DNA of 64,000 bases, taken from Nocardia abscessus NBRC 100374 (lineage in GTDB: Bacteria > Actinomycetota > Actinomycetes > Mycobacteriales > Mycobacteriaceae). Shown here piece after piece: positions 23,484 to 31,073 of this stretch (within the stretch, counting starts at the first letter, position 1; every line of letters starts with the position of its first letter). The notes beneath the pieces were generated by a model. It was not told where the DNA came from. It did no database searches and saw only the letters and a list, made by a program, of their open reading frames with translations. The position numbers and the translations under genes are program-made. Location: positions 1 to 64,000 of the forward strand of contig NZ_BAFP01000139.1 in NCBI RefSeq assembly GCF_000308455.1, read 5' to 3'.

Positions 23484-24817
23484 GCGCGGGATCCTTCGGG
23501 GGTGGCGGCCGCCGCCGCGTGCGCGGCGGCGGGCAAGGCGGCAGCGATACGGTCGAACGCGTCCTCGTCGAGCGCCGCGGAGACGAACCATGCTTCGAAC
23601 GCGCTCGGCGGCGCGTACACGCCGCCGTCGAGCAGGGCGTGGAAGAACGCTGGGTAGCGCCAGGTCTCGCTCGCCTTGGCGGCGGCGTAGTCGGTGACCG
23701 GGCGTTCGGCGAAGAACACGCTCACCATATTGCCCGCGAACTGGACCTGGTGCCCGACCCCTGCCGTGGTCAGGGCGGAGGTGAACAGATCGCCGAGCCG
23801 CTGCGCGTTGCGATCCAGCGCCGCGTAGACCGCGTCGTCGGCCGCGCGCAGAGTGGCGAGGCCCGCGGCCACCGCCACCGGGTTACCGGACAGCGTGCCG
23901 GCCTGGTAGACGGGGCCGAGCGGCGCGAGGTGGTTCATGATCTCGGCGCGTCCGCCGAACGCCGCGGCGGGCAGGCCGCCGCTCATCACCTTGCCGAAGG
24001 TGTAGAGATCGCCCGCGACGCCTTCCCGGCCGAACCAGCCCGCACTGCTGACGCGGAAGCCGGTCATCACCTCGTCCATGATGAGCAGCGCACCGTGCTC
24101 GGCGGTGAGCGCGCGCAGGCCCGCGTTGAATCCGGGCAGCGGCGCGACCGCACCCATGTTCCCCGCCGCCGCCTCGGTGATCACGCAGGCGATCGCACCG
24201 GGGTTCGCGGCGAACGCGGCGGCGACGGCGTCCAGGTCGTTGTAGGGCAGCACGATGGTGTCGGCCGCCTGCGCGCCCGTCACGCCGGGTGAGGTGGGCA
24301 GTCCGAGCGTGGCGACACCGGAGCCCGCGTCGGCGAGCAGCGCGTCGACGTGGCCGTGATAGCACCCGGCGAACTTGATGATCTTGGTGCGGCCGGTGTA
24401 GCCGCGGGCCAGCCGGACCGCGCTCATGGTGGCCTCGGTACCGGAGTTCACCAGCCGTACCCGTTCCACCGGCGCGACCCGCCGCACGATCGCCTCGGCG
24501 AGTTCGATCTCGGCCTCGGTCGGCGCGCCGAAGGACAGGCCGCCGCCCGCCGCGCGGCGCACCGCCTCCACGACCGCTGGGTGCGCGTGGCCGAGGATCA
24601 TCGGCCCCCAGGAGCAGACCAGGTCGACGTACTCGTTGCCGTCGGCGTCGACGAGCGTGCAGCCGTCGGCCGAGGCGATGAATCGCGGTGTGCCGCCGAC
24701 GGATCGAAACGCCCGCACCGGAGAGTTGACGCCGCCCGGAATCACCGAGCTCGCCCGGTCGAAGAGCTGAGCGGAAACCGGCACCGCTGCACTGGTCACG
24801 CGCGGAGAAGAACTCAC
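23480..24817 (-). CDS. hemL: Glutamate-1-semialdehyde 2,1-aminomutase
   Basis: HemL converts glutamate-1-semialdehyde, made by HemA, into 5-aminolevulinate, the first tetrapyrrole precursor in the C5 pathway. The 445-residue protein shows the class-III aminotransferase layout: the start SAQLFDRASSVIPGGVNSPV, the EATMSAVRLARGYTGRTKII region, LIMDEVMTGFRV before the cofactor, and the PLP lysine in YTFGKVMSGGLPAAAFGGR. Length and signatures fit the family. A GTG at 24817 is taken as start; a second GTG at 24799 is possible. It opens the leftward operon that runs into cytochrome c maturation, which links haem supply to use. Confidence 0.96.
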   Translation of the reverse strand: MSSSPRVTSAAVPVSAQLFDRASSVIPGGVNSPVRAFRSVGGTPRFIASADGCTLVDADGNEYVDLVCSWGPMILGHAHPAVVEAVRRAAGGGLSFGAPTEAEIELAEAIVRRVAPVERVRLVNSGTEATMSAVRLARGYTGRTKIIKFAGCYHGHVDALLADAGSGVATLGLPTSPGVTGAQAADTIVLPYNDLDAVAAAFAANPGAIACVITEAAAGNMGAVAPLPGFNAGLRALTAEHGALLIMDEVMTGFRVSSAGWFGREGVAGDLYTFGKVMSGGLPAAAFGGRAEIMNHLAPLGPVYQAGTLSGNPVAVAAGLATLRAADDAVYAALDRNAQRLGDLFTSALTTAGVGHQVQFAGNMVSVFFAERPVTDYAAAKASETWRYPAFFHALLDGGVYAPPSAFEAWFVSAALDEDAFDRIAAALPAAAHAAAAATPEGSRA

Positions 24818-24991
24818 GCGTTCCAGTCTCGCAGCACCTGGAAATCGATTCGACGACAGGGTGTAGTGCAGTGACGCAGGCCGCAGCCGACCGGCAACAC
24901 GCCGAGGTGAGGTTCGCGCGAATTTCGATCGCTGAACGGTTGCCGGTGCGTAGTCTCAGCACACATTCGTCCATCGTTCGGGAGGGTCTGC

Positions 24992-25378
24992 ATGCGGATT
25001 GCCATCGTCAGCGCGGGTGTGCTCACCGTCGTCGCGGGGGCCATCGCGGCACTCGGCGCCGGGTCCGCCGCCGCGCAGCCGTTCGATCAAGTCGATCAGG
25101 CGCGGCTGGCCATCCCGCTGGACCACACGGCGACCACCGCGCTGGCAGGCGGACCCATTCCGGCGCTGGTCACCATGGTGATCCCGCCCAACCGGATCGG
25201 CGCCGGGCTGAAGAGCGATTCCGTGATCCACCGCGACGAGCGCGGAGCGGTGCACGCCACATTGCGCCAAGTGGTCCTCGAAGCGGCCAACCATCCCGAC
25301 GGGACGGTCACCGTCTATCTGAACGCGCCCGGCGCCCGCAACGGCCGCGTGCTGGACATCTACCAGCACTGGAACTGA
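24992..25378 (+). CDS. Small secreted protein of unknown function
   Basis: A 128-residue protein with a signal peptide of about 28 residues (MRIAIVSAGVLTVVAGAIAA, ending SAAA before QPF). The mature part, about 100 residues, has no cysteine and reads LAIPLDHTATTALAGGPIPA, then VHATLRQVVLEAANHPDGTV and a closing LDIYQHWN. ATG follows GGGAGGG at good spacing. It is divergent from hemL and convergent with the next small secreted protein. I recognise no family; it does not fit protease-inhibitor families, which keep cysteine pairs. Confidence 0.78.
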   Translation: MRIAIVSAGVLTVVAGAIAALGAGSAAAQPFDQVDQARLAIPLDHTATTALAGGPIPALVTMVIPPNRIGAGLKSDSVIHRDERGAVHATLRQVVLEAANHPDGTVTVYLNAPGARNGRVLDIYQHWN

Positions 25379-25396
25379 GCGGGCGCCGCGCCACCG

Positions 25397-25618
25397 TCAG
25401 GCGTACATGCAAGGGACCTGCGCCGACATGGTGTGCAGGAAGCACATGAACCCGTTGTAGGGGCCTGCGGAACCGGAATCCGGCACGAAGATCGGCGCGT
25501 CGACCGGGCTCGCGCCTTCCAGTGGCAGTCCCGGGCTCGCGCCGGCGGGCCCGGCCCCGATCCCGAGGGCGGCGGCCACGGCAAACGCGGCACAGATCTT
25601 CACGGCGAACCGGTTCAT
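25397..25618 (-). CDS. Small secreted cysteine-containing protein
   Basis: A 73-residue protein with a signal peptide (MNRFAVKICAAFAVAAALGI, ending AGAS) and a mature part of about 45 residues with two cysteines, NGFMCFLHTMSAQVPCMYA, enough for one disulfide. ATG at 25618 follows an AAGGAAAG site. It resembles the next gene to its right in size, layout and C-terminal position of the cysteines, though sequence similarity is slight. Role unknown. Confidence 0.72.
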   Translation of the reverse strand: MNRFAVKICAAFAVAAALGIGAGPAGASPGLPLEGASPVDAPIFVPDSGSAGPYNGFMCFLHTMSAQVPCMYA

Positions 25619-25787
25619 CAAACACTTTCCTTCATCGACGCACGTTCCAACTACGGCCGAAATACTAACGGCCACAGGGCCATTCCAGCCAAAGCGCGCG
25701 GTCGACGGGCGTCGGGCACCGGACGGCGCGCGGTTGCACGGTAACCCGTCGGCGCGCCGGACGCAGCGGTTCGCAGGCAATCCGTGG

Positions 25788-26018
25788 CTACGTGATGCCC
25801 AGGCAGAACATGGCGAACCCGGTGGTCACCAGGCACGCCAGCGGCGTGGGCAGCGCGTGCAGCAACGGTGCGGGCGGTGTGGCGGCGAAGACCGATGTCA
25901 CCGGGACGGGCTCTGCCGCAACGGCTTCGGCGGAGGCGGTGGCGGGTGCGAGCGCTGTCGCGACGACCACACCGGCCGCCACCGCGCCGAAAAGTGTTCG
26001 CTGGACAGTTGGTTTCAT
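25788..26018 (-). CDS. Small secreted or membrane-anchored protein
   Basis: A 76-residue protein: a signal peptide (VQRTLFGAVAAGVVVATALA, ending ASAEA), a Pro/Val-rich mature stretch, and a hydrophobic end PLACLVTTGFAMFCLGIT with two cysteines. The end is hydrophobic enough to sit in a membrane. Small proteins of this build are common in Nocardia and unassigned. It lies beside another small secreted gene read in the same direction, with 170 bp between them. Confidence 0.68.
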   Translation of the reverse strand: MKPTVQRTLFGAVAAGVVVATALAPATASAEAVAAEPVPVTSVFAATPPAPLLHALPTPLACLVTTGFAMFCLGIT

Positions 26019-26092
26019 GTGATCGGCGTTCCCGCGATCCGCTGGATCAAACGGCCACAGGCGGACTCGCGCACCGACTGGACTCCCGCCGA

Positions 26093-26353
26093 TCAGGCGG
26101 CAACCCGGGCGCCACGCAGACCGCGCACGAGCCGGGCCGCTGCGTCGATGGCCAGCACCCCGGCCACCGCGACGAGCACGGCGGCCAGCAGCCACCAGGG
26201 CGCGACGTAGCGGGTGGCGGTGAAACCAGGCGCGTCGCCCAACGGTGGGAAGTCGGTGGTGCGCACGCCGGCGCGCGCGCTGAGTACCGCCCCCACGAGC
26301 GCGAGCACGATCAGATCCAGTTCCACGAAAATCGCGACTATCCAGCGTCTCAA
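26093..26353 (-). CDS. Small two-helix membrane protein
   Basis: An 86-residue protein with two membrane helices, RRWIVAIFVELDLIVLALVG and APWWLLAAVLVAVAGVLAID, and a basic C-terminus. The start is TTG at 26353, overlapping the stop of the upstream gene (TTGA); no ATG or GTG fits. This coupling supports a two-gene unit. Function unknown. Confidence 0.68.
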   Translation of the reverse strand: MRRWIVAIFVELDLIVLALVGAVLSARAGVRTTDFPPLGDAPGFTATRYVAPWWLLAAVLVAVAGVLAIDAAARLVRGLRGARVAA

Positions 26354-26823
26354 CGGTCCACTCCGTCCGCACTGCGCTCGAGGGCTTCGGTCAACGCCGC
26401 GCGCAGCGCCCGGTGGTCTTTCGCCCATGCCTGCACCAGGCTGCCGTCGGCCAGTCGCAGCCCGATTCCGGTGCGGCGGCGCGGCACGCCGGTCAGCTCC
26501 CCGAGCGCCCGCGCCGACTCCCACTCTTCGTCGTCCCAGGAGTCCTCGTCGCGTTCGGGAAGGACGTCGGCGATCGAGCTCAGCGGCAGCGACTCGGTGC
26601 CCGAACGCAGCGTCTCCGGCGTCAGCTCGACGCTGACGTGCCGCTTGCCAGCCACCACCTGCAGCGCGACGAAACCCGCGATCAGCGCGGCACAGAACAG
26701 CAGGGCGAACCAGTGCATGGCGCCACCCGTGACGAGTTCGAGAGCGAGAACGGCCAGGCACAGAATCGGGCCGTAGGCGACCGCGCGCCAGCGGGCGCCC
26801 GGTTCGGTGAACAAGACGGTCAC
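26350..26823 (-). CDS. Membrane protein with two helices and cytoplasmic PH-like domain
   Basis: A 157-residue protein: two adjacent membrane helices (AVAYGPILCLAVLALELVTG and ALLFCAALIAGFVALQVVAG), then a soluble part with VSVELTPETLRSGTESLPLS and RTGIGLRLADGSLVQAWAKD, the strand pattern of bacterial PH-like domains. The acidic stretch ERDEDSWDDEEWE in the middle is striking. The downstream two-helix protein is translated from an overlapping TTG, so they may act together. Family assignment is tentative. Confidence 0.7.
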   Translation of the reverse strand: MTVLFTEPGARWRAVAYGPILCLAVLALELVTGGAMHWFALLFCAALIAGFVALQVVAGKRHVSVELTPETLRSGTESLPLSSIADVLPERDEDSWDDEEWESARALGELTGVPRRRTGIGLRLADGSLVQAWAKDHRALRAALTEALERSADGVDR

Positions 26824-26869
26824 GCCGGCCCCTTCGCGACAGCGGGCGGCAGCACGACGGAAAGCGAGA

Positions 26870-26989
26870 TCAGCGAGTCAAGCCGGGCAGCAACAGCACG
26901 GCGACGGTCAGCACGGCGAACAGAATCAGCAGGCTCAAGACGGCCAGATCCCGCCGAATGCTGTGCGGCTGCTGGATCACCACTCGCAT
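26870..26989 (-). CDS. 39-residue single-helix membrane peptide
   Basis: A very small frame, MRVVIQQPHSIRRDLAVLSL followed by LILFAVLTVAVLLLPGLTR: a basic N-terminus, one long hydrophobic helix and a short end. It is kept because GGAGG stands 5 bases before the ATG and because the helix is clean. It could be an assembly factor or regulator of a larger membrane protein; nothing identifies a partner. Confidence 0.55.
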   Translation of the reverse strand: MRVVIQQPHSIRRDLAVLSLLILFAVLTVAVLLLPGLTR

Positions 26990-27146
26990 CGATGCCTCCG
27001 ATCCTCCGGAGCCATCTGCCGAGTTCCCGCACGTAATGCAAGACAACGCATGACAAACGACTACCGGTTCCCACGTCCACTGTGACAACCCTCACCATAC
27101 ATGCCGGACTGTCTCGGACAAACTGAGAACATGTTCCATCCGCGGC

Positions 27147-27671
27147 TCAGAGCCTGCCCGGCTGGAAGTACTTGGTGGCCTCCGGCCGGTGGGACAGAAA
27201 GATGGCGCCGACCGCGAGCACGGCCTGCACGATCGAGGCACCGCCCGCGACGAGCGAAGCCGTTCCGGTCACCGCGTCGATGGCGAACAGCGCACCGACG
27301 CCGATCACCAGGACCCACGCGCCGACCACCGTGAGCACGGTGCGCGCCCATGGCTTGCCGCGCCCGAACTGGTACACCACGACCAGCGCGAGCGCCGCGA
27401 CGCCCAGCCCGATCAGCACGACCACCACGTAGACCAGCGACACCATCAGCTCGGCGCTGGCCAAGGTGACCTGCGGATCCTGCGCCCTGGCCTGCTCGAA
27501 GACCTCCTCGGCGAACGTGCGCCGCCGATCCAGCGCGGCGACGATCGAGGCGATCAACTGCACGACGCCGAACCCGATCACACCCCACCACAGCTGCCGC
27601 GCGGTACCCACGTCCTCCGGCATCGGAGGCCGAACCGGGCCCGCGGCGAACGGTCCCGCCATATTCGTCAC
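27147..27671 (-). CDS. Four-helix membrane protein downstream of hemB
   Basis: A 174-residue protein with four hydrophobic segments: WWGVIGFGVVQLIASIVAAL, ELMVSLVYVVVVLIGLGVAA, WARTVLTVVGAWVLVIGVGA and GGASIVQAVLAVGAIFLSHR. It overlaps the hemB stop by four bases, as does the corresponding gene Rv0513 in mycobacteria. No function is known; co-translation with hemB suggests a haem or respiration link, but that is inference. Confidence 0.82.
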   Translation of the reverse strand: MTNMAGPFAAGPVRPPMPEDVGTARQLWWGVIGFGVVQLIASIVAALDRRRTFAEEVFEQARAQDPQVTLASAELMVSLVYVVVVLIGLGVAALALVVVYQFGRGKPWARTVLTVVGAWVLVIGVGALFAIDAVTGTASLVAGGASIVQAVLAVGAIFLSHRPEATKYFQPGRL

Positions 27672-28645
27672 GACAGCCAGTGTGCGGCCTCGGTCGCCCA
27701 GTAGGTGAGCACGATGTCCGCGCCCGCCCGGCGGATACCCAGCAGCGATTCGAGAATGGCGCCACGGCGATCGATCCAGCCGCGCTCGGCGGCGGCGGTG
27801 ATCATCGCGTACTCGCCGGAGATCTGGTAAGCGGCGACCGGGACCGTCGAGTGATCGGCGACCTCCCGCAGGATGTCCAGATACGACATGGCCGGCTTGA
27901 CCATCACGATGTCCGCGCCCTGGGCCAGGTCAAGCTCCAGCTCGCGGAGCGCCTCCCGGCGATTGGCCGGGTCCTGCTGGTAGGTGCGCCGGTCGCCCTC
28001 CAGCGAGGAACCGACGGCCTCCCGGAACGGGCCGTAGAACGCCGAGGCGTATTTGGCGGAGTAGGCCAGGATGCCGGTGTCGATGCGCCCGGCCGCGTCC
28101 AGGCCCTGCCGGATCGCGCCGACCTGGCCGTCCATCATGCCGCTGGTGCCGAGCAGGTCGGCGCCCGCCTCGGCCTGGGCCAGCGCCATCTCGACATAGC
28201 GGTCCAGCGTCGCGTCGTTGTCGACCGCGCCGTCGGCGGCGAGTACGCCGCAGTGGCCGTGGTCGGTGAACTCGTCCAGGCAGGTGTCGGCCATGACCAC
28301 CGTCGAGTCGCCCACCTCTTCGGCGAGCGCGCGCAGGCCGCGGTTGAGGATGCCGTGCGGATCGGACGCGGCGCTGCCGACGGCGTCCTTGTCCTCCGGA
28401 CGCGGCACGCCGAACAGCATGATGCCGCCGACGCCCGCCGTGACCGCCTCGACAGCCGCCTTGCGCAGCGAGTCCAGCGAGTGCTGCGCCACGCCTGGCA
28501 TGGAGCCGATCGGGCGCGGCTCCGCCAAGCCGTCGGCCACGAACATCGGCAGCACCAATTGCCGGGGTTCCAGTGTGGTTTCGGCCACGAGACGACGCAA
28601 AGCCGGGCTACGGCGCAACCGCCGCGGGCGGTCCATTCCGGTCAT
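27668..28645 (-). CDS. hemB: Delta-aminolevulinic acid dehydratase (porphobilinogen synthase)
   Basis: HemB condenses two 5-aminolevulinate molecules to porphobilinogen. The 325-residue protein has the two active-site lysines, K198 in YSAKYASAFYGPF and K250 in IVMVKPAMSYLD, and the metal-loop sequence DTCLDEFTDHGHCGV, which keeps cysteines at two positions and an Asp between, intermediate between zinc and magnesium types. The start MTGMDRPRRLRRSPALRRLV is usual for actinobacteria. It is separated from the other hem genes here, with its own 300-bp divergent promoter region. Confidence 0.96.
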   Translation of the reverse strand: MTGMDRPRRLRRSPALRRLVAETTLEPRQLVLPMFVADGLAEPRPIGSMPGVAQHSLDSLRKAAVEAVTAGVGGIMLFGVPRPEDKDAVGSAASDPHGILNRGLRALAEEVGDSTVVMADTCLDEFTDHGHCGVLAADGAVDNDATLDRYVEMALAQAEAGADLLGTSGMMDGQVGAIRQGLDAAGRIDTGILAYSAKYASAFYGPFREAVGSSLEGDRRTYQQDPANRREALRELELDLAQGADIVMVKPAMSYLDILREVADHSTVPVAAYQISGEYAMITAAAERGWIDRRGAILESLLGIRRAGADIVLTYWATEAAHWLS

Positions 28646-28947
28646 GAATCGCACGATACGCCCGGTCCGCTCGGCTGTCGCGAGCACCCGGGGCCCGCGC
28701 CGGAGCCCCCGCCCCGACCCTCTGGGACAGCTACCGTGCGGCGGCGAAAATATCGCGCTCGCAGATATCTCGCTCGCGCCTTTGTTCAACCGGACGCTGT
28801 CGTTATCGGCCGGGTGCGCCTCGACACGCAAGCCGCCGTCGTCGATCGGCCATGTCATCCGAGTGATAACGGTGTGTGAAATCTCACTTGGTCCCCCGCC
28901 CCGAAGGCGCATACTCCGATTAGGGGCGAGACCCGCTGGGGGACAGC
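28646..28947. other. Divergent promoter region of hemB
   Basis: No gene found. It holds a near-perfect direct repeat, ATATCGCGCTCGC at 28750-28762 and ATATCTCGCTCGC at 28765-28777 (12 of 13 bases, 15-bp period), placed about 105-118 bp from the hemB start. A tandem activator or repressor site is possible, though no matching regulator is recognised. Confidence 0.45.
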
Positions 28948-29733
28948 ATGACCGATCCACAGATCGATATCTCGCTGGCCAGAGCCGCCGACTTCGAGTC
29001 GTGGGTGGCGGTACTGCTGGCGGGCTGGTGGCCGGTGCTGACCGCCGGTGTGCCCCCGCCCGCGGCCGCGCTGCGCGCGTGGCGCGCCACCGACACCACC
29101 GGGAGGAACTTCAGTGTGGAGTTCCTCGCCCGGCAATCTGCCGAGCCCGACGTGATGCCCAGCGCGCACGTCGCCTTCGCCACGCTCGGCATCCGTCCCG
29201 ACGAGCCGGAATGGGTGCGCAGCCGGGGCACGCACCTGGTCGGCGGCACCGAGGACGCCGTCGTCCAACTGCGGTACTCCGACACCGCCCGCACCGTCTT
29301 CGTCCGCCTGCACAGCAGGCCGTGCCAGGTGACCGAAGAGGCGGGCCTGCGGCTGCGCGGCGGGGCGCAGATCAGCGTGCCGTTCCCGAACACCACCTCG
29401 GGCCCCTTGGACGTGCGGGTGGCCCGCAACAGCGCACGGCATCTGCTCGCCCAGCACAGCGCCCGGCATGCCACCCCCGCGGACCCCTTGCAGCTCGGGC
29501 CGCCGCAGCGGGTCGCCGACATCGGCTGGGCCTTCATCTTCCCGTGGTCGACCACCACCTGGTATCTCGACGGCTCCGTTCCCACGCTTCCGCCGGGCAG
29601 CCGTGGGCCGATCGTGGTCGTCAAGGACACCGGACACACCTGGCTGCTGGACAGCCTCCGCAACTACGACGCGCAGCTGACCGACTACGCGCACGAGTAC
29701 GGGTACCGCGCCCCGGTCGAGCAGGCGCGATGA
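28948..29733 (+). CDS. Hypothetical protein
   Basis: A 261-residue soluble protein: LARAADFESWVAVLLAGWWP, a central strand-rich part with DAVVQLRYSDTARTVFVRLH and RLRGGAQISVPFPNTTSGPL, and a C-terminus with IGWAFIFPWSTTTWYLDGSV and IVVVKDTGHTWLLDSLRNYD. The last block recalls small domains of the YrhB/immunity type, which end in a 'VKDTGHTWLLDSL'-like strand pair, but the resemblance is weak. The next gene is a Sel1/TPR protein 45 bp on, probably co-transcribed. Function unknown. Confidence 0.7.
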   Translation: MTDPQIDISLARAADFESWVAVLLAGWWPVLTAGVPPPAAALRAWRATDTTGRNFSVEFLARQSAEPDVMPSAHVAFATLGIRPDEPEWVRSRGTHLVGGTEDAVVQLRYSDTARTVFVRLHSRPCQVTEEAGLRLRGGAQISVPFPNTTSGPLDVRVARNSARHLLAQHSARHATPADPLQLGPPQRVADIGWAFIFPWSTTTWYLDGSVPTLPPGSRGPIVVVKDTGHTWLLDSLRNYDAQLTDYAHEYGYRAPVEQAR

Positions 29734-29778
29734 TGGGCAGCGTGATTGTCGCGGAGAGTCGCGAGGTGGGGTGCTGAC

Positions 29779-30588
29779 ATGACCGAGCCGCCGAGCGAGG
29801 TGGAACTGCTCGCCATGCAGCGGCGCGCCGAAGCGCTGTGGGACGCGGGCGACGCGGCGGGCGCCGAACACTGGCTGCGCCGGGCTGCGGCGGGCGGCAG
29901 CGTGCCCGCCATGGGGATGCTCGGAGCACTGCTGGGAGCCGACGGCCGGGTCGGTGAAGGGATCCGCTGGCTGGAGACGGCCGCCGCGCGGGGCAACGAG
30001 CCTGCGGGTGTGCAGCTGGGCCTGCTGCACGTCGAGCGCGGCAATCTCGACGAGGCGGAGCGCTGGCTGCGGCCCGCCGCCGAGCAGGGGTTGCCCGAAG
30101 CCCTCTGCAACATGGGCGTTCTCGCCAATCGGCGCGGCCGCGACGAGGAGGCCGAGCAGTGGTACGAGCGCGCGGCCCGCGCCGGAAACCCCACGGCCAT
30201 GCGCAGTCTCGGCCTGCATCTGGCGCGGCGCGGCGAATTCGACCGGGCGATCGACCTGCTCACCGAGGCCGCGCGCCGTGGAAGAACGGACGCGATGGCG
30301 GTGCTCGGCGCGCTGCATCTGGACCGCGGCGAGCAGGCCGAGGGTGAGCGGTGGCTGCGCACGGGCGCCGAAGCCGGCGACCCGGACTCGATGTTCCACC
30401 TCGCGCTGTTGCTGCGCGCGACGAACACGCCCTACGTGGCAGGCGATTTGGCCGACCCCGAGGTGCTGCGCACCGCGGCCGCCATCGCGACCGGCCGTAC
30501 GCCCGCGCAGCGGGAGGCCAGGCAGTGGCTCGAACGCGCCGCCGCACTCGGGCATCCGCAGTCGCTGCGGCTACTGCACGATCTGTGA
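29779..30588 (+). CDS. Sel1/TPR-repeat protein
   Basis: A 269-residue protein composed of six to seven short helical repeats of about 36 residues, such as AEHWLRRAAAGGSVPAMGML, IRWLETAAARGNEPAGVQLG, AERWLRPAAEQGLPEALCNM, AEQWYERAARAGNPTAMRSL. The AA..G...A...LG pattern is the Sel1-like form of TPR, used as a protein-binding scaffold. No signal peptide. ATG at 29779 follows GAGGTGGGG. It lies downstream of an uncharacterised protein, a likely partner. The partner and process are unknown. Confidence 0.84.
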   Translation: MTEPPSEVELLAMQRRAEALWDAGDAAGAEHWLRRAAAGGSVPAMGMLGALLGADGRVGEGIRWLETAAARGNEPAGVQLGLLHVERGNLDEAERWLRPAAEQGLPEALCNMGVLANRRGRDEEAEQWYERAARAGNPTAMRSLGLHLARRGEFDRAIDLLTEAARRGRTDAMAVLGALHLDRGEQAEGERWLRTGAEAGDPDSMFHLALLLRATNTPYVAGDLADPEVLRTAAAIATGRTPAQREARQWLERAAALGHPQSLRLLHDL

Positions 30589-30710
30589 ACCGACGGCCGC
30601 AGGGCAGGTGAAAACCTTTGTGGCCAGCCGAATTGTCGGTGCCCCCGAGTAGAATCGAAGATACGTTCGAGGGGGCTCGCCCGCCCCCGATCGCCACGGG
30701 AGGGATGCCA

Positions 30711-30983
30711 ATGCGCACACCGCAAACCGTTCTCATCGACCGCCCCTACGCCCCGCTGCAGAGGCGCCCGCTGCCCGCGGGCCGTCCCCGGGCGTGGTAC
30801 GTCTTGCACAACCGGCGGCTCAAGGCGATGCGCCTGGCGATCGCACTGCTCGACTCGGGCGTCTACGCACCGAGCTACGCCACGAACAAGCGGATCAGGC
30901 ACACCGCCGAGGTGATCGGCATCCGGCCGCCCTCCGACGCCACCTGCACCATGGTCCGCACATTGATGCGTAAGCGGTACTGA
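30711..30983 (+). CDS. Small basic conserved hypothetical protein
   Basis: A 90-residue, arginine-rich protein: IDRPYAPLQRRPLPAGRPRA, WYVLHNRRLKAMRLAIALLD, SGVYAPSYATNKRIRHTAEV, closing in TCTMVRTLMRKRY. I recognise no family. ATG at 30711 is preferred over 30705 because GGGAGGG then lies at normal distance. A hairpin GGGGGC-TCGCCC-GCCCCC at 30670-30687 stands in the leader. It ends before a strong bidirectional terminator. Confidence 0.68.
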   Translation: MRTPQTVLIDRPYAPLQRRPLPAGRPRAWYVLHNRRLKAMRLAIALLDSGVYAPSYATNKRIRHTAEVIGIRPPSDATCTMVRTLMRKRY

Positions 30984-31021
30984 GAGCCGATGGGTCGCGC
31001 TCGCCGCGTGCCACCCGAACG

Positions 31022-31060
31022 CGGACAGAGCCGCCGACACCTGGTCGGCGGCTCTGTCCG
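31022..31060. terminator. Strong bidirectional terminator
   Basis: A perfect 17-bp inverted repeat, CGGACAGAGCCGCCGAC at 31022-31038 against 31044-31060 with a 5-base loop, between the rightward small gene and the leftward hem operon. No T-run, as typical here. Confidence 0.9.
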
Positions 31061-31073
31061 GGGCGTCCCGGAA

